34,779 bases of DNA from a virus. This document shows positions 1 through 7,709 of the stretch, one piece after another. Where the stretch lies: the IMG/VR virus record IMGVR_UViG_3300020054_000004, positions 1-34,779 of that record. The stretch is one strand, 5' to 3'. How positions within the stretch are numbered: the stretch's first letter is position 1; each line of letters opens with the position of its first letter. Position numbers and translations under genes: made by a program. The notes beneath the pieces were generated by a model. That model had not been told where the DNA came from, searched no databases, and worked only from the letters and a program-made list of their open reading frames with translations.

Positions 1-83
1 CGAGGCGATCAACTGTGACCGCAAACACACCATCACCCGCAGTGATGAGAAACGCTCTGCCAGTGGTGGGGCCAATGAGATAT
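1..83. repeat. 83-bp terminal direct repeat (circular closure), left copy
   Basis: Bases 1-83 are identical to 34697-34779. No other copy was seen. The repeat lies inside a coding sequence that continues without a stop across the joined ends, so it most likely reflects a circular or circularly permuted molecule assembled with overlapping ends. The repeat length may simply be the assembler overlap and not a biological terminal repeat. Unique genome length is then 34,696 bp. Confidence 0.95.
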
Positions 84-286
84 TGGCTGTCATCACCCGC
101 AGTGAGGGTGAGGGTGCGCCTATCCCCACCCAGAGCTGTCACAGTGCGCGCAGCCCTCACTGCGCTCATGCTGGTGGGTGCCTGCACTGTGCCCGCTGGG
201 GTGGTGTAGCCAATGCTGGGTGCAGCCTGCAGAGGGCTGGGGGCCTCCCAGTAGAGGGCATAGTCTAGATTCTGCGTAGCTTTCAT
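1..286 (-). CDS. Head-completion/adaptor-like protein, N-terminal part (continues at 34696)
   Basis: The reading frame of the minus-strand gene ending at 34002 stays open when the window ends are joined. It reaches an ATG at 286-284, just where the upstream MuF-like gene stops (TGA 285-283), giving an ATGA overlap. The protein begins MKATQNLDYALYWEAP and the whole product is 326 residues. The N-terminal part is rich in Thr, Gly and Ala and looks beta-structured; it resembles no enzyme I recognise. Without the join, a GTG at 34724 would be taken as the start and 86 residues would be lost. The position between the MuF-like gene and the head-tail joining gene suggests a head-completion or connector role, which is inference from gene order. 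Confidence 0.85.
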   Translation of the reverse strand, partial: MKATQNLDYALYWEAPSPLQAAPSIGYTTPAGTVQAPTSMSAVRAARTVTALGGDRRTLTLTAGDDSQYLIGPTTGRAFLITAGDGVFAVTVDRL

Positions 287-1206
287 CTCTCGGCCCTCGC
301 TGCCTGATTGGCTCTGCGCACATCTGCATTGGTGCCCCTCGAGAGATCAGCGCTCTCAATCAGCTCCTCTGAGACCGGCGCCCAGGTGTGCCTGCAGTTG
401 TACCCACCACCCCGCACTAAGGGGGGCTCAATTTGATAATTGCGCAGATCTTGCACCTGAGCTTTGGTGAACACCCTACCCACCAGCTGCCTGCAAAATG
501 GGCGGGTGATCCCATCTATCGGCCCTGTGTAGAGATAGTGATCAATCCCCACGCTCTCTGCTGCCACCGCAGTGAGCTCACGCCCAAATGAGGTGATGCG
601 CGTGCGAGCTTCTGTGATCTGCCTGCCCTCTGCAGAGCGCAGTGCGGCATCCAAAGAGCCGATCACCTCTGCAGGATCTGCAGTGAATTGTGCGCCAGCT
701 AACGCATCACGCACTGCCCGCTGCACATCTGGGATCACTACATCATCAATGATCCCAGAGATGGTGTCATCAGCCAGCGCCTGCCCCACTCCCTCAATCG
801 CATTGACATCAAAGCCATCAGAGGAGGCCAGTAGGAGCTGCTCAACATTTGCGAGGGTATCTCGCTCTGCCGCTGTGATGTCTAGCACCAGATCACCTAG
901 GCCAACATCTAAAAGCCAGCGCTCAAGATCAGTGCGATCTAGATTGCGCAGCGTTTGCAGATTGCCGCTATCAGCTGCCCCCTGCACTGCATCACTGATT
1001 GCGCTCTTTGCAGCTCGCAGAGAGCGCCTCAATTTTTTGTCGAGGCTAGCCTCTAGGCGCAGTTGCGCCCGGGTAGCTCTCAATATGTCCCGCTGTCTGG
1101 CTGTATTGGCCTCTCTGATCTGAGAGGCGAGATCAGCCAGCGCGCGCTCATCACCATTCTCTGCTAGATGGTGGTGATGGCGCTGTGAGCACAGCGGGCA
1201 ACTCAC
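283..1206 (-). CDS. MuF-like minor head protein (SPP1 gp7 / Mu F family)
   Basis: A 307-residue protein with a GTG start (1206-1204), 9 bp after the major capsid stop and preceded by AAGG. The N-terminus carries CPLC followed by a His cluster (CxxC plus HHHH). The middle is helical and Arg-rich. The C-terminal region, about residues 210-285, has the MuF signature: YTGPIDGITRPFC, later GGGYNCRHTWAPV, with conserved Asp, Arg-Pro, Cys and Cys-Arg-His-Trp positions. Family members are minor capsid proteins bound near the portal and may be injected. The gene lies between capsid and head-completion genes, as in Mu- and SPP1-like head modules. The metal-ligand-like Cys/His N-terminus is unusual. Confidence 0.85.
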   Translation of the reverse strand: MSCPLCSQRHHHHLAENGDERALADLASQIREANTARQRDILRATRAQLRLEASLDKKLRRSLRAAKSAISDAVQGAADSGNLQTLRNLDRTDLERWLLDVGLGDLVLDITAAERDTLANVEQLLLASSDGFDVNAIEGVGQALADDTISGIIDDVVIPDVQRAVRDALAGAQFTADPAEVIGSLDAALRSAEGRQITEARTRITSFGRELTAVAAESVGIDHYLYTGPIDGITRPFCRQLVGRVFTKAQVQDLRNYQIEPPLVRGGGYNCRHTWAPVSEELIESADLSRGTNADVRRANQAARAER

Positions 1207-1215
1207 AGAAGCGCC

Positions 1216-2208
1216 TTATGCGAGGCAGTTAGTGATCAGGCGCCCGCGGGTGGCGTCGATCACCTTGAACTGCTGAACGTGCTCGCCATAAACATGCTTA
1301 CGCACCATATCCTGAGAGTCGTACTCGCCAGCGATGTAGCCCTTATAGCGGAGATCAACAGCGCAGAGAGGCATGATCTTGAGGTTACCGCTGCGGCCCA
1401 CCTGTGGATCTCCCCCATGCATGGAATAGAGGCCAATGGTCTCTGCCTCCCAGATCTGCGCCTCGCTAGAGGTGGCGCCAGCCACTGCAGTCTCGCGCCG
1501 CGCAGCACCCACCAAAATGTTCTGGATGCCAAGGTTATCGCGCAACACCTCGAGGATCACATCATTCTGCAGAAGGCGATTGCCAGATGCGACACCACCA
1601 GCGCCCGTGGTGATGTAGCCACGCATCTCAGGATTGCGGCCCAGTGCGCGGAAAACATCATAACCCAAGATCATGGTGTCAGGCATGATCCCGTGGTTAG
1701 CAGCCCGGAGCACATCAATCTGCTCTGAGAGGTAGGTGAGGGGCTCACCACCTGCTGCGTTGAATTTGGTGGCTGGGCTGGCATTAGCGAACGTGCCCGT
1801 ATCGAAGAGTAGATCAGCTGCCCGCTTCTCCTGAGCCAGCAGGAGGGCTCGCTTGACGCGCCGCGCACTACGCATCTGCTCTGCCATTGGATACTGGCTG
1901 TCCTCGATATCCTCCATTGGGATGCTATCCGCAAAAGAGTAAATCTCGCACTTGTAGGTGGTGCTCGAGCGGGTGAAGTGAGAGAGCGCTTGTCGGCTGG
2001 CGCCGGGCGCCCGCTGGGGATCAGCGCCTGCCTCACCCATAAACGCTCGGCTCTCCTCAATGAGAATGGTGCCGCTGCGATCCTGCACCTCGATAGGCTC
2101 AAACGCCTGCGGGGCGATCAGCTGGCTGTCACTGGGGATCGCCTCGTTGACCACACCAGTGAGGATCTCATTTACTGGGTGAATACTGCTATAGCCGCCA
2201 GATGCCAT
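1216..2208 (-). CDS. Major capsid protein (HK97-fold, probable)
   Basis: A 330-residue protein, about the usual size for an HK97-fold or Mu gpT-like capsid subunit. The start ATG at 2208 has GGGAG about 10 nt upstream, and the gene follows the decoration gene directly. The sequence has an acidic N-arm, a central helix-rich stretch with QMRSARRVKRALLLAQEKRA (spine-helix-like), and a beta-rich C-terminal half. Position after protease/scaffold and decoration genes is the classical head order. I recognise the fold only by context and overall composition, not by a diagnostic motif. Confidence 0.8.
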   Translation of the reverse strand: MASGGYSSIHPVNEILTGVVNEAIPSDSQLIAPQAFEPIEVQDRSGTILIEESRAFMGEAGADPQRAPGASRQALSHFTRSSTTYKCEIYSFADSIPMEDIEDSQYPMAEQMRSARRVKRALLLAQEKRAADLLFDTGTFANASPATKFNAAGGEPLTYLSEQIDVLRAANHGIMPDTMILGYDVFRALGRNPEMRGYITTGAGGVASGNRLLQNDVILEVLRDNLGIQNILVGAARRETAVAGATSSEAQIWEAETIGLYSMHGGDPQVGRSGNLKIMPLCAVDLRYKGYIAGEYDSQDMVRKHVYGEHVQQFKVIDATRGRLITNCLA

Positions 2209-2211
2209 AAA

Positions 2212-2595
2212 TTATGCTCCCTGCTCAGAGGCGCCATCAAAGATCACAAAGACCTCTTGAGCGTCTGCAGTGGTGGTGTGATTGATGTTGGGGATCCAAG
2301 ATGCAACGCTGTACTTCCCAGCGCCTGCTGCGAAGTCGATCACCTTGCCCGCGGCGCTGACCATGAGAAGGCCCTGCTCGGAGAGGTCTGCCCCGGCGAT
2401 GGCCTTAGTGAGCCCGCGCACGCAAACCTCGACCACCTCACCCGCTGCTGCTGGGCGCTGGGCAATGCCGCAGGCGATCTCACCCTCAACAGTGCAGGGA
2501 GTGACCTTGCCAGCGGCGTCAAACTTGACCGCCTGTAGCGCAGTGATGGTGGCAGCCGCCACGCATGAGATGATGGTGCTGTTGTTATCGCTCAT
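2212..2595 (-). CDS. Capsid decoration/cement protein
   Basis: A 127-residue beta-rich protein with the pattern of capsid cement proteins (lambda gpD/DUF2190-like). It has an N-terminal stretch ALQAVKFDAAGKVTPCTVEG, then GIAQRPAAAGEVVEVCVRG, then a GKYSVASW segment. Such proteins sit on the capsid surface at symmetry axes and stabilise the expanded shell. The start has GGAGG 6 nt upstream, and its ATG overlaps the protease/scaffold stop (TGATG). It precedes the major capsid gene, as in many siphovirus heads. Confidence 0.75.
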   Translation of the reverse strand: MSDNNSTIISCVAAATITALQAVKFDAAGKVTPCTVEGEIACGIAQRPAAAGEVVEVCVRGLTKAIAGADLSEQGLLMVSAAGKVIDFAAGAGKYSVASWIPNINHTTTADAQEVFVIFDGASEQGA

Positions 2596-3218
2596 CAGAA
2601 TCCTCCAAACGCGCTCTTGATGAGAGCGGGCTCAGTGCGTGCGAGGCGCTCATATGCCTCAGAGAAAGTGATGCTCTCAGAGCTGGCGAGCTCCTGAGCG
2701 CGCTGGGCGATCGTCGCCTGGGAGATCTCCTCCCCGCTGGCGCCATGGCCAATCTCAGAGAGAGAGACTGCGTGCTCTGCGGCGCGCCGCGAAAACATCT
2801 CCCAGAAAAGGCTATCACCCCGCTCTGCGAGCGCCCAGGCGTGCTCTGCCACATCACGCTCTGCGGGGCTGATGCGTCCGCTTCGGAGCAATGCACCCAC
2901 CTCTGCCTCACGGCGCGTGGTGGCCTCTTTCTCTGCGAGCGCCTGCACCTGCTCAGTGAGAGCTTGGATCTGGGCAGCCTGTGCGGTGTTGGCCTGCGTG
3001 AGTTGCTCACTCATGCGCTTATATTCGCCCATCTGCTCTTTCTCCTCAGCATCAGAGCTGGCCTCTGCCATCTCCTCTGCATCATCCTCATCCTCTGCCA
3101 TCTCCTCGCGGCTGGCCTTTAGACGGGCCTCGAGCTCACGCACCAGCGCATCCTTTTGCTTCAGGAGGGCCTTAGCCTGCTCGAGGTCTGCGATAGCCTC
3201 AATCTCTGCTACATCCAT
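2595..3218 (-). CDS. Possible separate scaffold protein from an internal in-frame start
   Basis: Within the protease/scaffold gene, GAGGAG (3233-3228) precedes an in-frame ATG at 3218 by 9 nt. The start is exactly where the protease domain ends and the acidic coiled coil begins (MDVAEIEAIADLEQ). The product would be 207 residues. Lambda C/Nu3 and Mu I/Z make scaffold by the same internal initiation, so the arrangement is expected. Expression is inferred. An alternative ATG at 3227 touches the ribosome site directly and is less likely. Confidence 0.55.
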   Translation of the reverse strand: MDVAEIEAIADLEQAKALLKQKDALVRELEARLKASREEMAEDEDDAEEMAEASSDAEEKEQMGEYKRMSEQLTQANTAQAAQIQALTEQVQALAEKEATTRREAEVGALLRSGRISPAERDVAEHAWALAERGDSLFWEMFSRRAAEHAVSLSEIGHGASGEEISQATIAQRAQELASSESITFSEAYERLARTEPALIKSAFGGF

Positions 3219-4580
3219 CAGATTCATCTCCTCTGATAGGGTGACCCGCTCGAGTGCAGACGCTGCCTGCTGTGGGCGGGGGGTGAGGGTGACTGCCAAC
3301 AGCTGAGCAGAGCCAGTGCGTTCACCGCTCTCTCTGGCGTAGACGTCACCTAGGAAAAACTCGGGGGAGCTCCAGAGGGTGCCACCAGCAGCAGCCACCA
3401 CCTCAGCTCCCCGTTGATTGTAGACGGGCACAGCAATCAATTGGCGCCCATCTTCTGAGAGCCGCAGCTCTGCAATCTCACCCAGTGCGCCACTCTCCTC
3501 AGGGGTGCTTTGTCCCCCGGGGGCGCTCTGATGATTCCAATCAATGATCACAGGGTCTGCGTTTTTGCGAGCATCAAAGACCCGCTTGATCTCTGCTAGG
3601 TGCTCTGGCGTCACATCACAGATTAGATCACCTGATAGGCGCGAGGAGACCTTGCCAGCGCTCAGGGTGACAAATGGGCGGCCCATGGTTTGGCCATCAT
3701 CCACCACCACCACCAGCCCATCTACCTCTGCCAGTGCTATCTCATTGAAGGCTGCTCGATAGGTGGGGCGCTCTGCGAGCCTCTGATCTGCTGCATCCAT
3801 TTGTCTCACCAGCTTTCTGGCCCATGAATATCCAGCATCCCCACCCCAGCCCTGCCAGGCCTGCCACCCTTTGCCCTGCTCTGGCCAGCTGGAGCCCTCT
3901 TTGTCCACCTCATGCCGGGTGAAATACGCCAGCATCCTGCGGGCCGTCTCGGGGCTGATGGTTTTGCCGTTGGATAGATCACGCGCACGCGCGAGGCCCA
4001 CAGCTGTCATGCCACGCTGCGAGGGGGGCTTCTCTGCCCTCACCTCGAGCGCTCGAGCTGCTGCCTTGCGCACCCCATCAGGGGGAGAGAAATCAATGTG
4101 CGCATAGCGCTCTGCCAGCTGCTCTGTGGCCTGCTCTTTGGCTTTGTAGCTGGGGTGTTCTTTAGGCAGCAGATCATCATCTGTGGTGTAGGATTTTTTG
4201 CGCTCGCCTGTGCCCACTAAGCGGAGGAAGGCCTTCACCCTGCCCAGCGCCCACTGATTGCGGCTGGTGACGCTGGGCCTGTGGCTCACAGAGAAAGCGC
4301 CTGCGCCCCTGCGATAGACAGCCCGCAGCATCCCCAGATCAACCCTGCGCCCGGGGGCAGAGTATCGCTCATTGTGCTCATCTCTGAGCCCCTCGAGCGC
4401 AGCCTCTGCAGCATCAGAGATTTTGATGCCGCCGCGGGTAGATGATGCAGAGCCCGGGCGATTGCGGGTAGAGCCAGTGCGTTGATCGCGCGCGGGCGCT
4501 GGCGTCTTAGGATCATCCTCTGCCAACCGGCGCCGCAGTGTGGATGAGATCCTGCGCCTCAGTTTGCGCTTAGCGCTCAT
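2595..4580 (-). CDS. Fused prohead protease and scaffold, Mu gpI-like
   Basis: A 661-residue protein with three parts. Residues about 1-260 form a basic N-terminal region. It includes a segment with SPETARRMLAYFTRHEVDK and GWGGDAGYSWARKLV, a domain I recall from other phage protease-adjacent proteins. Residues about 270-450 resemble Mu gpI-type prohead protease (VIIDWNHQSA, EIAELRLSEDG, LWSSPEFF). Residues about 455-661 are acidic coiled coil (Glu/Ala/Gln-rich) typical of scaffolds. The protease matures the prohead and removes scaffold. An internal ATG with its own ribosome site at 3218 may yield free scaffold. The start overlaps the upstream stop (ATGA). Confidence 0.8.
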   Translation of the reverse strand: MSAKRKLRRRISSTLRRRLAEDDPKTPAPARDQRTGSTRNRPGSASSTRGGIKISDAAEAALEGLRDEHNERYSAPGRRVDLGMLRAVYRRGAGAFSVSHRPSVTSRNQWALGRVKAFLRLVGTGERKKSYTTDDDLLPKEHPSYKAKEQATEQLAERYAHIDFSPPDGVRKAAARALEVRAEKPPSQRGMTAVGLARARDLSNGKTISPETARRMLAYFTRHEVDKEGSSWPEQGKGWQAWQGWGGDAGYSWARKLVRQMDAADQRLAERPTYRAAFNEIALAEVDGLVVVVDDGQTMGRPFVTLSAGKVSSRLSGDLICDVTPEHLAEIKRVFDARKNADPVIIDWNHQSAPGGQSTPEESGALGEIAELRLSEDGRQLIAVPVYNQRGAEVVAAAGGTLWSSPEFFLGDVYARESGERTGSAQLLAVTLTPRPQQAASALERVTLSEEMNLMDVAEIEAIADLEQAKALLKQKDALVRELEARLKASREEMAEDEDDAEEMAEASSDAEEKEQMGEYKRMSEQLTQANTAQAAQIQALTEQVQALAEKEATTRREAEVGALLRSGRISPAERDVAEHAWALAERGDSLFWEMFSRRAAEHAVSLSEIGHGASGEEISQATIAQRAQELASSESITFSEAYERLARTEPALIKSAFGGF

Positions 4581-4867
4581 ATTGCCCTACCTACTCTAGC
4601 TGCCCGCGCACGCTGGGTGGGGGTGTGTGGGCTGTCTGCATAGCCGCTAAAAACCAGCAGTTGTGCAGTAGAAACGGCGCGATTGAGCGCCTCACTGAGC
4701 CGGATATGACTCTCCTGCTGCCATCTCTCTGGGGTCGCATATGGGGCAAATGAGACCACCCATTTATGGGTCGAGCCACGCTCTGGGCTGTGCGTCTCCA
4801 GACGATTGATCGCCACCCGCTGATCGCATAGCGCCAGCAGAGCCTCGAATGAGCCGCCTAGCGTCAT
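4577..4867 (-). CDS. Small unknown protein between portal and protease
   Basis: A 96-residue protein, not recognised. It starts with an ATGA overlap on the portal stop and ends with an ATGA overlap on the protease/scaffold start, so it is translationally coupled on both sides. It has no signal peptide or membrane segment. The middle (HKWVVSFAPYATPERWQQE) looks like a compact folded domain. The place in the operon suggests a role in head assembly, but nothing in the sequence shows which. Confidence 0.7.
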   Translation of the reverse strand: MTLGGSFEALLALCDQRVAINRLETHSPERGSTHKWVVSFAPYATPERWQQESHIRLSEALNRAVSTAQLLVFSGYADSPHTPTQRARAARVGRAI

Positions 4868-6285
4868 TTGCCTGCCCCCTTCATGAGCTTGCGGTAGCGC
4901 TCAGCCAGCGCCAGCCCACCACCACCCGCAGGTGCAGTGGCGCTGATCCGGTCAAAGAATGAGCGCGAGGCCTCATCGGGGAGCTCCCCAGCACCAATGC
5001 GCTGCCTGATGCTGCGCTCGAGATCATCCTCTGGCGTGAGCAAGCCAAACTGCACCAGCGTGCTCAGGCTAGAGAGGCTCTCTGCGAGCTCATCAGCATC
5101 TAAGCCAGAGTGCCTGAGCACTGGCAGCTGTGCTGGGTTGACCTCTCCGAAATTCCAACGAATGAGGCGCCCAATAGTGCCCGCTGCGCGACGATCAACC
5201 CCACCCACCCTCGAGGCAACCATATCGCATAGGTTGAGAGCGCTGCGCCTAAACACTGAGAGGTGAACTTCACCAACACTGCGAGCGCCTGTATCTGTGA
5301 TCCCTAGGTGCAAGAATTGCGCTAGGAAGCTCTGAGCAATCTGGTTATCGCACTCCCTGATAATGCTGAGCGCGTGGGTGGAGTCGAGCTTCTGCTCACC
5401 GTAGGTCTGGAATGAGACCACAGGGTTATCAACCAGATAGCTCTGCTCTTGCGCCACATATGCCTGCGCCTGAGCTGCCGCCCGATCAATCATGGTGTCT
5501 ATATCATGATCAGTGAGCCCCATCTCCTCTGCCATAGCTCGATTCACGCTGATGCGAGGGGTGGCCACTGCCCAGCGCTCAACACCTACCCCGATCAGGT
5601 TGCTGGTGCGCTGCTTGAAACGCCACCACCACCAGGCTGGCCTCAACAGCCCGCGCCCCTCGAAGTTGCTGCCCGTCTGATTGAGGGTGAGCAGGAGTAG
5701 CTTATCTGCTGGGATTGGTAGGGGCTGGCGATTGCCCCGGGTGGCCTGCAGCACTGCGTCTAGATTCTGCCCGTCTGCACTCTCCCAGCGCAGGTGCGCT
5801 GAGGGCTCACGGTCTGCGAACCTATCGAGCCAGACGCGCATCTGCCCAGAGGCGCAGGGGGCCACCCGGTAGAGCTCCTCAAAATAGCGGTAGCCTATGG
5901 GTGCAAACTCCCACATATAGGCAAGCTGATCTTCCCATGGGATGGTGATTTGCCCCGGGTAGCCATCAAACCCAAATGCCTCATTGGCGTATTCGCACAG
6001 GCGCTTTGAGAGCTCATCGCTCTCATCGCCGGGCTCCCAGCGCCATTTGGCCTCGAGGAGGGTTTGCTTGAGCACGCGCCAGCTGGCAGCCACGCTGGCA
6101 TCAGTGGCGAGCATCTCCTCAGCCTCACGCACCCACGCAGAGCCAGTGAGTCTGTGATTTTGCTCTTTGCCGCTAATGTAGCCAGATTGCAGATAGGTGC
6201 CCGAAATCCCCATCACCCGCAGATCAGGTGTTGGTGATTGGCCTCTATACGGCAAATCCCGATTAACGTAGCCTAGTTTGTGCAT
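4864..6285 (-). CDS. Portal protein, Mu gp29-like
   Basis: A 473-residue protein with the features of the Mu gp29/DUF935 portal family. These are an N-terminal alpha/beta region with AEEMLATDASVAASWRVLKQ, a central RPAWWWWRFKQ segment, the motif LTLNQTGSNFEGRGLLRPAW, and a helical C-terminal stem (about residues 270-360). Portal dodecamers form the DNA channel at one capsid vertex and bind the terminase. The start has GGGGG 5 nt upstream. It is the first gene of the minus-strand late operon, divergent from terminase large subunit across a 56-bp gap. Confidence 0.85.
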   Translation of the reverse strand: MHKLGYVNRDLPYRGQSPTPDLRVMGISGTYLQSGYISGKEQNHRLTGSAWVREAEEMLATDASVAASWRVLKQTLLEAKWRWEPGDESDELSKRLCEYANEAFGFDGYPGQITIPWEDQLAYMWEFAPIGYRYFEELYRVAPCASGQMRVWLDRFADREPSAHLRWESADGQNLDAVLQATRGNRQPLPIPADKLLLLTLNQTGSNFEGRGLLRPAWWWWRFKQRTSNLIGVGVERWAVATPRISVNRAMAEEMGLTDHDIDTMIDRAAAQAQAYVAQEQSYLVDNPVVSFQTYGEQKLDSTHALSIIRECDNQIAQSFLAQFLHLGITDTGARSVGEVHLSVFRRSALNLCDMVASRVGGVDRRAAGTIGRLIRWNFGEVNPAQLPVLRHSGLDADELAESLSSLSTLVQFGLLTPEDDLERSIRQRIGAGELPDEASRSFFDRISATAPAGGGGLALAERYRKLMKGAGK

Positions 6286-6341
6286 CAGTCCCCCTGTGTG
6301 ACTAATATCACAATCTAAAGCAGTGTGCAGATTTTCGCCAA
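6286..6341. promoter_or_regulatory. Divergent portal/terL intergenic control region
   Basis: Only 56 bp separate the two divergent start codons, so promoters for the 23-kb late operon and for terL/methyltransferase must lie here or inside the coding ends. It contains the palindrome described separately. No convincing TTGACA/TATAAT pair is visible on either strand, which fits promoters needing an activator. Confidence 0.5.
6297..6312. promoter_or_regulatory. Perfect TGTGA-N6-TCACA palindrome (CRP-site-like)
   Basis: The sequence TGTGACTAATATCACA has both conserved half-sites of the CRP/FNR-type consensus with the exact 6-bp spacer. It lies between the divergent portal and terL genes. A phage-encoded dimeric regulator could use the same geometry, so the binding protein is unknown. 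Confidence 0.6.
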
Positions 6342-7709
6342 ATGATCAAACTGAACCCACTACAGCTCGAGCTCCTCGAGGCCATCACCCGCCAGCAAAC
6401 CATGGTGGCAGTGCGTGCTGGCTGGGGCTCAGGTAAAACCTCAGCGCTGGTGTTTGCCCTCGCATGGGTGAGCAATATGCGCCCGGGCACCAGCAGCCTC
6501 CTTATCACCGATACAGCGCAGCGCTACCGCACAGTGCTACAGCCAGAGATCGAGAAATGGCTAGGGCCTCTAGGCTGGAGCTACTCTCAAACGCAGGGCA
6601 TCTGGAGCGATCCCGCCACGGGCTCATCTGTGTGGTGTCGCAGCTATTTCCGCCCGGGCACCAGAGACGCCAGCCACAATCCCCTCGAGGGCATCAATGC
6701 CACTAGCGGGGTGGCGCTCATTGATGAGGCCCAAACAATGACGCAAGAGGTGGCCTTTAAAGCGCTGGGGCGCCTGCGTAGCGGGCCATCTCCAATGCTG
6801 GTGATGTGCGGCCTGCCAGTGATGGGCGCCTGGTGGGTTGATCTCGCAGAGGATGCTGGCTGCACCCCTCTGCTACACACCTCATATAGCAACAGAGAGA
6901 ATCTCTCTGAGGAGTGGTTTAGAGCCACAGAACAGCTGCCGCCAGAGGAGCGAGCAGCAATGATCCTAAACCAACCTGCACCACCCAGCGGGCTGGTTTA
7001 CTCGGAGTTTTCAGAGGCAGAGAATATTGTGCAGGGCTGGCAATATCGGGAGGATATGACAGCCCGCATTGCAGTGGATTGGGGATTTAGAAAGCCCAGC
7101 GTGCTGATCATCGCGCATGATGAGGAGCTAGACGCAGACATCATCTGCGCTGAGCTCAATCCCAAAGAGGTGAGCCTGCAGGAGCTCTGCCGCATGATCC
7201 TCTCGGTTGCGTGGCCGCGCGCCCACAGAGCCAGCGCGCCTGGCCCCCGCATTTGGCTGGATGCTGGCTGTGGCGATAAGGCTGGCGCCGCGCGCAGCGA
7301 CCGTACCGCACAGAGCACATTTAAGGAGCTGCGCTACCCTCCCCCGCATGGGCTGGGCCTGAAGCTGCGCTGGTCAACTTCCCCCGTGAAAACTGACATC
7401 ATGAATGGAGTGCAGCGCCTCAAGAGAGCAATATGGGAGCGCAAATACCGCATCACGCAAGAGGTTTGGGATACAGGGCGCAATGCCCCGGGCAACAGCC
7501 TGCGCAAGGCAATTGCAGGATATGCATGGGATAAGCGCAGAGAGCAACCTGTGAAATCAGGCATTGAGGATCCTCTTGACGCCCTGCGCTATGACCTGAT
7601 CTGCTGGCGCTGGGATGATGGGCAGGCGCTCGAGCGCAGGGCTGCTGGAGCTCCAGCGCGCCCGTCAACGCCACAGATAAAGCCATGGGAGAAGCGGGGC
7701 AGATTTTGA
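6342..7709 (+). CDS. terL: Terminase large subunit
   Basis: A 455-residue DNA-packaging motor with an N-terminal ATPase and C-terminal nuclease. Walker A is GWGSGKTS at residues 27-34 and Walker B is GVALIDEAQ at about 124-132. The RNase H-like nuclease begins at IAVDWGFRKPSV (about 247), with a later acidic site in WLDAGCGDK. It cuts concatemeric DNA and drives it through the portal. It is divergent from the portal gene. No clear Shine-Dalgarno sequence precedes the ATG at 6342. Unusually, the small-subunit candidate is 6-7 kb away on the other strand. The 3' end overlaps the methyltransferase start by 25 nt. Confidence 0.93.
   Translation: MIKLNPLQLELLEAITRQQTMVAVRAGWGSGKTSALVFALAWVSNMRPGTSSLLITDTAQRYRTVLQPEIEKWLGPLGWSYSQTQGIWSDPATGSSVWCRSYFRPGTRDASHNPLEGINATSGVALIDEAQTMTQEVAFKALGRLRSGPSPMLVMCGLPVMGAWWVDLAEDAGCTPLLHTSYSNRENLSEEWFRATEQLPPEERAAMILNQPAPPSGLVYSEFSEAENIVQGWQYREDMTARIAVDWGFRKPSVLIIAHDEELDADIICAELNPKEVSLQELCRMILSVAWPRAHRASAPGPRIWLDAGCGDKAGAARSDRTAQSTFKELRYPPPHGLGLKLRWSTSPVKTDIMNGVQRLKRAIWERKYRITQEVWDTGRNAPGNSLRKAIAGYAWDKRREQPVKSGIEDPLDALRYDLICWRWDDGQALERRAAGAPARPSTPQIKPWEKRGRF

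Noticed and set aside
1-83. attL/attR sites of a prophage
   Set aside because: The repeat sits at the window ends inside one continuous gene, and no integrase is present; circular closure explains it.
572-1123. Plus-strand 183-residue frame opposite the MuF-like gene
   Set aside because: It is a Ser/Arg-rich shadow of a well-supported minus-strand gene with MuF motifs.
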